Part shown: positions 55,797-64,000 of the stretch, one piece after another
How positions within the stretch are numbered: the first letter of the stretch is position 1
Layout of the letters: every line of letters starts with the position of its first letter
Assembly: GCA_032717465.1 (NCBI GenBank)
Contig: CM064732.1
Location: 27,846,830-27,910,829 of the forward strand
Source: Coenobita brevimanus
Taxonomy: Eukaryota > Arthropoda > Malacostraca > Decapoda > Coenobitidae
DNA length: 64,000 bases
Direction of reading: 5' to 3'
Notes under the pieces: model-generated
What the model saw: only the letters and a program-made list of their open reading frames with translations
Told to the model about the DNA's origin: nothing
Database searches by the model: none
Translations under genes and position numbers: made by a program

Positions 55797-56197
55797 TTAA
55801 CCTCTTCGTGCCCCATGTCCTCAATATGGGATGGAACTGGGCATTTTAAAAATCTAATAAAGAAGGGAACCCCCAGGTAGGGACCAATGAGCTTCGCAGC
55901 TATGAGCCAACAGGCAGAGGGCGGTGCACCCAGTGCCCCTTCAGCAAGATCCCTCACACAGCAACTCTGGGAACTAAGGGGTTAAACTCTGACAAATCTA
56001 CCAGTTTCTTTAACCTCTTTGTGCCCTGTGTCCTCAATACGGGACGGAACTGGGCATTTTCAAATTTTAATAAAGAACGGAACCCCTGGAAAGGGACCTA
56101 TGAGCTTTGCAACTATAATCCGACAGGCAGAGGATGGTGCACCCAGCACCACCCGGCAAGATCCCTCACACAACAACTCTGGGAACTAAGGGGTTAA
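55797..56197. mobile_element. Dimer of the TTAA-flanked MITE (family M1), inverted relative to 42937
   Basis: Monomers at 55797-55985 and 56010-56197, each flanked by intact TTAA on both sides. Ends are CCTCTTCGTGCCC and, reading in from the right, CCCCTTAGTTCCC. The spacer of about 24 bp matches the reverse complement of the spacer at about 43130-43154. So the whole monomer-spacer-monomer unit is shared between the two loci. Confidence 0.85.
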
Positions 56198-56684
56198 CTT
56201 TGCATGATTTTTTTTTTCAATATCGATTTATTTCACCACTGACTTGCACAACCTTTTCCCAAAGTTCGGTTTTAACTGGACCATAAATTTTATTTTACAT
56301 TGACCGTTACATTAACCTTTGGCCTATTTTTCTCAAAAACAGTATGGCACCCCCTTGAATGAACCTCGTTTTGTGTTGTTGCTCAGCCTCGATCCATTTG
56401 ATCGAGCTGACCCCTCAACTGCAGGTAAGCATCTGCCCTTATGGGGTTACCCTAGATGTTCCCTACACTGTTGTTGATGTGTCTGCACCTTATCATGGCA
56501 GATAGTATGCACTGCTCAGTTACGTGTATGTTGTGTGGGCCTATTCTGCAAACTAGGCACATGTCATCTGTGATTCCACCCAACACAAATTTAAGATGGT
56601 AGCTGTGAGAGGCTAGGTTATGCCCTGCTTCAAACCTATCTAGATGGACTCCATCATCTCTAGAATGTCCATTCATCCAATATA
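56198..56684. other. No gene recognised
   Basis: Contains a T run near 56211 and non-coding sequence. A weak gaccgttac / cctttggcc word near 56303 resembles the gaccttgacc repeat. The minus-strand frame at 56452-56691 has no domain. Confidence 0.4.
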
Positions 56685-57600
56685 TTACCATTATGCCGAG
56701 AATCGAACTCAGGAAGAGCCAGGCAACAATCCATTACCCAACGACAAGGTAAAAGTTATCTCACATTGTCTCAATCTTGTAACCAATGTCCCTCTGCCCC
56801 CACTGTGGGCCTGAAGAGGATGAGATAACCCGTTGGAACTCAGGTGAGTAGATGCTTTAATCCATCCCATGAACATCCTTTAGGCCCACAGTGGGGATGG
56901 AAGGACATTGGTTACAAGACTGTGACAATATGAGATAACTTTTGCTTTGTTGTGGGGTAGCGGATTGCTGCCTGGCTCTCACAGAGGAGTCCGAGGTTTG
57001 ATTCCCTGCATAATGGTAATATATTGGATGATTTCTCCTGTGTAAAGTACAGGTTTCTCTCTTCATTCTGACTTGCTGTAATGCATGGGATAGATTAAGA
57101 GCATCTACTCACCCGATTGCCCGGGGTTTATCTCATCCTCTTCAGTCCCCCAGTGAGGGCAGAGGGACATTGGTTACAAGATTGTGAAAATGTTAGATAA
57201 CTTTTACCAGGTCGTGGTGTAGTGGATTGCTAATTGGCTCCCACCTGAGAGTCCTGGGTTCTATTCCCGGCATAATGATAATATACTGGATTATTTTTTC
57301 TGTGTAAAGTACAGGTTTCTCTCTTCATTCTGACTTGCCATAAGTGTATGGGGTATATTAAAAACATCTATTTGCCCGAGTGCCAGGGGGTTATCTCTTC
57401 CTCTTCAGGCCCACAGTGAGGGTGGAAGGACATTGGTTACAAGATTGTGACAATGTGAGATAATTTTACCTGGTTGTGGTGTAATGGATTGCTGCCTGAC
57501 TCTCAGTTGAGAGTACTGGATTCGATTCACGGCATAATAGTAATATATTGGATGATTTTTCCCTTGCAAAGTACATGTTTCTTCATCTCTAGAACATCTC
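56685..57600. repeat. tRNA-like SINE family S4: three tandem units plus one inverted unit
   Basis: Tandem plus-strand tRNA-like heads lie near 56948, 57208 and 57471 (period about 262 bp). Each has an A box-like tgtagtgg (first unit tggggtagcgg) and a B box-like gggttctattcc or a close variant. Each is followed by taatatattgg, gtaaagtacaggtttctc, and cacagtgagggt-ggaaggacattgg. A fourth unit, at 56685-56868, is reverse-complemented and faces the first, giving an inverted pair around 56870. No ORF. Confidence 0.85.
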
Positions 57601-58043
57601 TGATGAATGAGTGTCAGGAGGTGGGGAGCTTGTAATATGGTGTTTTGACCCAGGTGCCTGTGAGCAAAGTGAGCAGGTAGCTGTTCCTTCATTACTAGTG
57701 TTGAAATGTCCGGGGTAGGCAATTCTTGCAATGGGTGTGATGATGTTTGTGTGGCAATTGTTTTATGTGCGTAGCTGTGTTGTACGTCACTGTCATGTAA
57801 AGACAGGGGTGTAGTGTGCCTCTTATATCAAGGTACAGTAGTCTTTGATGAGGAGGAAATTAGTTTCTGTGCCTCTTATATAAAGGTAGTCTTTGATAAG
57901 AAGGATTTTAGTTTCAGAATGTGAGCTGTGGGACTTGTCTTAGCATAGACAATGGAATGCATAGGATGTTGTGTTGTATTGTTTGTAAGGTTTTGTAGGG
58001 AGTATCAGATATGATGGGAGTCCATGACAGGAAGGTTTCGATA

Positions 58044-58484
58044 TTACAGGTCTAATGTGTTGTTTGTAGAGTAGGGAATGTTCTTTTTGTTGCCTAATGT
58101 CTGCCCTTGTTGTTGCCCTGAGTGCATTGAGTCTAGGAGTGCACCGGACTTGATGTCATCTATACGGTCCTTGAAGGTGAGTCCAGAGCCATACCCGATA
58201 TGCCACTCCAAGGATCTGAGTGGATGGGGGTGAGGGTAAGGCATACATTCATTATTAGTTGTGATGTTAAGAGAGCACCTGTATTCATGTTTACTGATGG
58301 TGATGAGTATGGCTGTGTATTTAACTGACATCATCACCCCGTTGTCCTTGACCCAAGTCTGAAGTGTGATGAGGCAGTCCTGTTGCAGTATTTGGGCTAT
58401 GTCTGCAATGTGGTGTGTGTATTTGGTGATGTCATCTGCATACACAGCAACATTTGTGGGTGGCTGGGATTGTGGGAATGTCAT
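58044..58484 (-). pseudogene. Reverse transcriptase fragment of the Jockey-like LINE
   Basis: A 146-codon frame: MTFPQSQPPTNVAVYADDITKYTHH with the catalytic YADD, then LQTWVKDNGVMMSVKYTAILIT (the thumb-side motif, with expected K/T changed) and SGLTFKDRIDDIKSGALLDSM (usual L..F..HI..I..KA). It ends near NNTLDL. Just upstream (58660-58760, minus strand) is ATIDINKAFDAI, the earlier catalytic block, separated by stops. Confidence 0.75.
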
Positions 58485-59289
58485 GCATGTATAGACTAAT
58501 GAGTGTGAGTAAGAGAACAGAACCCTGTGAGATTTTGCTGGGGAAGTTTCGTGTTCGTGACGGCATATCTTAGTATGTAATATGTGCCTGATTACCAGAC
58601 AATGACAAGCTAGTGTTTGGTGTTGTTATCTTTGTTTGTGTTGTACAGTATATCTTGGTAATTTGTTTCCATCGGAGAATGGCATCAAAGGCTTTATTAA
58701 TGTCTATTGTTGCGAAATGTATGCATTGTGTGGGTGTTATGAAGTTCATGCTGCCCGATGCTTGTTGTGTGAGATTAGTCAGTAAGATGTTTGTACTGCA
58801 GAGAGTAGAGCTCTATACCCGTGATCAATTTTTCAAAATATTGGGAATGCTGCAGTATGCATGTAAGTAGCTGCCGATGCTTATAAGAACCTGAATCCCT
58901 TGGGGTCCTTTTTGTTTCAAGTATAGGTTGCTGATGCAGTTCCACTCTGTGCTAACAGATTTCTTTGTTTATTTGATAATGTTATGTGTCTGATACGGAG
59001 GTAAGGAGGTTGTGCTGTTATCAAGTGAAAGGGATTACAAATGTTGAGAGGGTTGTTTTTCAGACTCAGTCCATTTGACTTATGTTTCTGTGATGGCTTA
59101 TGAGTATGTTTGCATGTTTCTTGTAGGAAGGAATGTGTTGTGTGTTGGAGGTGATGGTGGGATGGATCTTGAAGATGCATATATATGAGATTTAGTGATA
59201 CTGTGAAGTATTTAGCAGAGGTCTATGGAGTAATTAGGAGTTGATATAATGGCCTTTACCACACTGGGCAAAATAAAAAAAAATCTGAT

Positions 59290-59670
59290 ACCTCTCTACA
59301 CCAGACGATTTTGGATTATTTTATCTGGCTGAATGGGTTTAATAAATCAGTATCAGGTCCCTGAGTCTAGTAAAAGTAATCATCCAAGCTAGAAAGTTGG
59401 TTCAATCGAGTAAGGTTGGTGCCACTCAACCTCTGAAATCTTCGAGGTTACTGAGAGAGCAGAGCGGCTGTAAGCCTATGGAGACTGTTACTCACCTCCT
59501 GTGCTACAAATTAGTGCTGTAAGTGTAGCAGAGAAATGTCTGAAGTTAATGAGATACGTTATTACCTTCCATTTTACTTTGGTTGCTTGCAACGACTTCT
59601 CAGTGCTTCAGGAAGTAGATCTACGTCCTGGCATTTTAGAGGAGGACGTAGATCTATGTTGCTAGCATGG
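59290..59670 (-). repeat. Dispersed repeat Q, single-unit copy, inverted
   Basis: Reverse complement of the repeat at 22500-23232 with one unit in place of three. It keeps both gtagatctac palindromes at its border: agatctacgtcct and aggacgtagatct near 59608-59655 form a stem. The outer end reads ttcaacccgtaccatgctagc, comparable to taacccttaccattctagc at 22520. Confidence 0.8.
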
Positions 59671-59884
59671 TACGGGTTGAATGTTCCATTTTTTTTTTTT
59701 TCTAATTTTCTTGTTGATCTCACTGCTTAGTTATTGGAGCCTTGTAATGGTGTCTTGCGTGTGTGAGGGGTGAGTTTTGCTTAAGTCCGTTGCGTTGTCT
59801 TTTAAAGTGGGTAATCTAGGGTGTATAGTTTGGGTTGTAATGCCTGCTGTTGCCTTGTTAAATGTGGTGCATATCTGTTGAGCA

Positions 59885-60990
59885 TAATGTTACCTCAGCC
59901 AACGAAGTTTGAGGAGGTTATGAATTCACCTATGTTTGCCTGATTGTTTGTTTGTCCACACGATATCTCCAAAAATTTTGAATGAATTGCAATGACATTT
60001 TGTGGAAGTGTGGGCCATGGGACAAGTGAGAAATTATTAACATGCCCCATCCCGACCGATTTTCCTCCACTGACTCCCCCCAATCCTGAGCAATTTTGGA
60101 AAAAAAAATTTTTGACTCAAACCTCCACTTTTGAGAAACATCGAAAATTCATAGAGAAATTGCTCATCTGAGGTTTAAAATACTCAGTACAGATAGCAGT
60201 ACTCCTTACCTTACTGGGTTTTCTATCAGGCTCGCTCCAAAGAAAACGAGTTCTATGGGATGGTAACTATTCCACACCACTCATAAATGATATTTATATA
60301 TTTGGTACGAATTTATATGTAGTATGAAAGTATATTGGTTTTCACACAGTAATACAGTATAGGCAATATAAGCATTGTTTCACTCACCAAACACATCAAC
60401 ATACCTGACCTTTTTGGCGACATTACCTGATCATCATTTCTGACTGTTTCTTCCTCTAATGCTACGTAAATACATTGTCATCGATTAGGGAATCACTCTG
60501 GTCCTGAATTTTGTACCATGGCACGACATGTCTTTACTGGCCAGGTCACTGGTAACAGGTGAATTGCCGAGATAATGGCGTGCTGGGGCGGGGTCATGCA
60601 GGGTAAGGCATTCTCCCTGCCTGGCATCTTGTAGAGGAAGGTGTCCCATGTATACGTACCAAAAATCACGTGTGATTATTGAAAATTGTGCAAATTAGGG
60701 ACATTGCAATTGATGCGCATTTATATATGTCAATGGGACTGACAGTGACAAAACGTGTGGACATATATATGTATGTCAATGGAACGCAGCGGATTAAATT
60801 CTGAGGCAGGTCCTATGTATCACGTACAATATCTCCAAAAGTTCTCAATGAATTTCAAGAAAATTTTGTGGAAGAGTGTGCCACGGGCCAAGGAACAATT
60901 GATTAAATTTGGGGATGGATCTGGGTCATATGTATTCCACACAATACCTCGACTGATTTGGATCCTTTTTAATGACAATGACACTGATGG
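59885..60990 (+). repeat. Two diverged copies of a dispersed repeat
   Basis: Both copies hold atatctccaaaa, a ttgaatgaatt-like word, aaattttgtggaag-like words and gggccaaggaaca-like words (copies near 59960-60060 and 60825-60920). About 700 bp of non-repeat AT-rich sequence lies between. No ORF or terminal repeats seen. The plus-strand frame at 60755-61084 overlaps the second copy and has no domain. Confidence 0.55.
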
Positions 60991-61721
60991 AGATATGCAC
61001 TCTCTGAGTGCTTTTGAGGTGAACTTTATTATGTGTCTGTTAATGCTAGCGATGGGTGTGTTGTTTAGTGCACTGAAGTGTTGATTTTACTTCAGTGAAT
61101 TTTCTCCAGACTGCTTTCTTGAAGTTTATGTACATGAAACATGATCACTCTGGTTTGGACTGTATTCCAATGGTAATAATGAGGGAGAGATGATTTATAG
61201 TGAGTTTGAATTTCGTTCGGCAGATGGTGCTGAGTTACTTGTCGGCGATCAGAATGTGGTGTTTGATGAGCAGAGTGGGTAGAGCTTGCTAAGTGTGGGA
61301 TGAAAGTACGTATAATGTGAGGTGTCACTGAGAATGTACATGCTATTGCATTGTGCAGCAATGTCCAGGCTTTGGTGGTTACTTTGACTGTATTCCTACC
61401 AGACAGTGTTTTAGGGCTGTCCTTTGCAATGACGGAGTTAGGTGTCTGTGTTAAGCGGAGGAGATGAGAGTTGTGTTGTGCTTTTACAGCATGGAAGGTG
61501 TTAGGGGGAATGCAAATGTTAATATTGTTATTTTCTTGTTTTTAAGCAGATTTGACATTGAGTGGCTATTTCCAATGTTGTGTCATTCTGGAACTGGGAC
61601 TGTGCTTCTTGTGTGTTGTCTCTGTGGAAGACTGATAGATGAATGTAAGCAATGAGATCTCCTCCATGGTTCTCAGTTCCGTCTGAGCGGGTTTATGAGT
61701 AATGATTGGGTTCGTGGGTGT

Positions 61722-61790
61722 ATGTGTCACTTTGGTTCTTGTTGGTGTGATGTGTATGTGTCACTTTGGTTCTTGTTGGAGTGATGTGTA
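61722..61790. repeat. 34-bp tandem duplication
   Basis: tgtgtcactttggttcttgt followed by tgg(t/a)gtgatgtgta occurs twice in a row. Confidence 0.9.
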
Positions 61791-62534
61791 TTTGTTGTTG
61801 TCATGAAAAAATTGCTTTTTGTCTTTTTTTTTGGGGGGGGCACAGGCCATCAACATTTATTTATAATATGTGCATTCACGTCCGAGGTGGTGTGCATCCA
61901 GTGTATGTCTGTGTTGTAGGTGTAGTGGTGCACAGGGATTGAGTTATGATTTTTGGTTGTGTGAATGATGGGTGGGGTATTAGAAGTGGATGGGGGGGTT
62001 GTGTTTGGTGTGAGAGAAGGAGTGTTTGTGAATGTGTTGCACCTGTCACACATCCATGAGTTGTGGTGTTGTCTGGCATTTGTTAGTATAATGCTAGTGA
62101 CGTGGTTCTATTCTCTACAAGAACTTAACTGGACAGATCCACGTGTTTGTCATGTGCTTGTGATGTGTTGGGAACAGACAGGTCAAGCATATTGTGTCTG
62201 TGGCCCAGGATTGGTTTCAATGTCTATATCGAGAATGCGAAGTTATTTCTGTGTCTGTACAGAACAGTGTTGGGAGCAGCTGCTCCATTGTGAGGGAAAG
62301 CACTCTGCCATGTTGACCTGAGGACCTCCTTGTAGGATACAGGGCAGGATGAGAAAGCTTTATTCGCAGAACGGAGGTGGATCTGTTATCATCACCCAGG
62401 GCAAACACAGCACTGCAGGAAGGCCCTTGCCACCGCTTGAACCTCAGTACTTCGACAGACTTTGGTTTAACCATTGGTGTGTGAATCAACTGGGAGGTAT
62501 GCAACTTACTGCATATGAGTGAGATTTTTAACAA

Positions 62535-63572
62535 CTCGCCACAAACTTTTTCGTAGGAGCAATGTTTCAGTTTCTATGGGATATTAGGCTTTCTGTCATC
62601 TCTCATCCAACCCCCACCCCCCGGTTATGCCCAGACACAAAGTGGCACTAGCCACTGTAAACAAAATTCATGAACTTCCTTATTCACTTATCAATACCAT
62701 TTACACGCGAGGAAGGCTCAAACCTGTCTAAAAAATTATTTTGATAAAATCGAATGCAAGTCCGACACTGGCTAAGGAAACAGAGGGAGATATTTCTTTT
62801 CTTCTCAGATGTGAGGAGAATTGTCTGGCGCATTGGGCAATGTGTTTTTTTAGCTTCCTAAACCAATCCTGTGATTTGTTATGATTCGTGGAGGATATAA
62901 AAATAATTGTTGCTCATTTGGCATTAACATGTAAACATGGGAGAAAATATCCGAGAATAAGTGATTGCCTGAGTGCTTGGGATGGTGGAAAACGGTTGGA
63001 TAAAGGTACCAGTGACCTTCGTTCTCTTCCCAAAATTGTTTGCAATTTTTAACAGTTCATGCTAAATCGACGTCACCTGCACACTTACACGTTTATAGTG
63101 TAGTGTCGCTCAATATCGGCAGCTATTTAGGACAGTTCTACGGTCTTCTAAATTTTCTTGTCTTTTTAGCCTTTTTTTTCAACATACATGCAATGTGCTT
63201 TTTCTGAATATTTTATATATCTGGAGGGTTTGATTATGATGTTTGCATGACAGATGTAGTCTTACAGTAAGAAAGTGTAGATTGCATTGGTGGTACGGCA
63301 TGTGGCTGTTGGGCACAATTTATAAGGAGTTACACACCCCTGTTGAATCTGAGTGACTTAGACACAAATGTGTTTATTGGACTGTTACTTGGAAGATCCA
63401 GGAATTATCCTGACGCACTTCCTAGATGCAGGGACGTTATATACCAAGAATTTTGGTTGCCCTCTTAGAAGTATCTTGCTTTTCATTAGGCAATATTTGT
63501 AAGTACTCTCTGCATTTTACAATATGCTGTCCTAAATATTAATGCAGTTGTTTTGAAGCTCCTTGTGAGTGC

Positions 63573-63576
<4 letters not shown>
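62535..63576. other. No feature recognised
   Basis: AT-rich sequence with only short random frames. Nothing transposon-like is seen. Confidence 0.4.

Positions 63577-63667
<91 letters not shown>
63577..63667. repeat. (AT)n-(GT)n compound microsatellite
   Basis: About 24 AT units, then about 20 GT units, ending beside a minus-strand LTR. Confidence 0.97.
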
Positions 63668-63668
<1 letters not shown>

Positions 63669-64000
63669 CGTTAAATCCCCGTCTCACACTGCAACAGGCT
63701 TCGACAGCAGTAGTTCAGTATAGGAAGGACGTTACCCAGTGAATAGTTCTTCTTAGGGAAAACCTTAAAATGTACACAAGATCAGCTCAGGCATTGTAAT
63801 AACACATGATTTTCACGTTCGTTGTCTTTATTTTCCAAGTACTGACACTGTCTCCTTCACAACTCCAGAACTACACTAACTTCACAAGCCCACAAGTAAA
63901 ACTAAACTGACTGAAAACTCCTCTATTCTCTCCCCCACCCTTTTATAACCTTCCATGAAACTTGAATGTACTGGAAAATGGTCCTAGCAACAATATTTTT
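63669..64000 (-). repeat. Partial LTR of the X/Y/Z family, minus strand, cut by the window end
   Basis: The reverse complement ends cactgggtaacgtccttcct, actgaactactgctgt, ggggatttaacg, like the LTR ends at 37063, 41240 and 50547. On the minus strand it has a TATA-like ttataaaagg (63940-63952) and AATAAA (63824-63829). It may be a solo LTR or the 3' LTR of an element that starts beyond the window. Confidence 0.85.

Larger units (their letters stand above)
57600..62534 (-). mobile_element. Decayed LINE, probably Jockey-like, minus strand, with other repeats inserted
   Basis: Minus-strand reading gives, from high to low coordinates: Thr/Pro-rich possible ORF1 or endonuclease pieces (62534 to about 61090) and a weak SDRRQ near 61240 where an endonuclease SDHLP might stand. 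An RT start follows with ATIDINKAFDAILR near 58720, and then VAVYADDITKYTHH near 58430. Frames are broken throughout. Repeat Q (59290-59670) and a dispersed repeat pair (59885-60990) interrupt it. The clade call rests only on the look of the RT fragment. Confidence 0.55.

Noticed and set aside
56685..57600. CRISPR-like array (regular repeats)
   Set aside because: Period about 262 bp, repeats fill the whole unit without unique spacers, and the DNA is eukaryotic.

Overview
This window is invertebrate nuclear DNA, probably from a decapod crustacean or a near relative. That assignment is an inference from the high density of long (AC)n, (TA)n, (GA)n and (GATA)n tracts, several tRNA-derived SINE families, Ty3/gypsy elements, and LINEs whose conceptual proteins resemble families I know from decapods. 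I find no host protein-coding gene, no rRNA or functional tRNA gene, and no CRISPR array. Nearly all coding sequence belongs to transposable elements, most of them broken.

Layout. Positions 1-4360 hold a CT-rich tract, a G/T-rich degenerate minisatellite and a tRNA-derived SINE. Positions 4361-11160 are one complete-ended LTR retrotransposon (element D: 5-bp target duplication CACCC, LTRs of about 1.1 kb). It has a gag ORF, a protease-to-integrase ORF, a large pol deletion, and a 5' leader with a six-copy array of a hairpin motif. Positions 11161-20300 are a second CT-rich/G-T-rich block followed by mostly featureless DNA with microsatellites. Positions 20355-23232 hold a 2.1-kb inverted repeat enclosing a higher-order minisatellite, then a tandemly triplicated dispersed repeat. 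Positions 23385-28960 are two minus-strand copies of one LINE family separated by another repeat. Positions 29000-31130 are microsatellites and SINE-like repeats.

Positions 31853-52686 are a dense transposon nest. A Tigger/pogo-like DNA transposon (minus strand) is split by Ty3/gypsy element X (target duplication ATAT). X is split by related element Y (target duplication CCTG). Y is split by a SINE and another repeat. Next come a dimeric TTAA-flanked MITE, Ty3/gypsy element A, a solo LTR (Z), and a second Tigger-like copy in plus orientation that carries a further TTAA-flanked MITE. Positions 52687-64000 hold microsatellites, a SINE, another MITE dimer, a tandem tRNA-like SINE array, a decayed Jockey-like LINE on the minus strand, and a partial minus-strand LTR.

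The most notable biology is element A. Its domains run protease, integrase, reverse transcriptase, RNase H. This is the copia-like order on Ty3/gypsy-type proteins, as described for the Gmr1 group. Element D shares A's primer-binding-site core and its protease-to-integrase joint, and ends with an RNase H-like tail. It is therefore probably a deleted relative. X and Y share the same missing protease/RT/RNase H block, which suggests a non-autonomous family mobilised in trans. The TTAA-flanked MITE dimer and the hairpin array in the leader of D are the other structures I would follow up.
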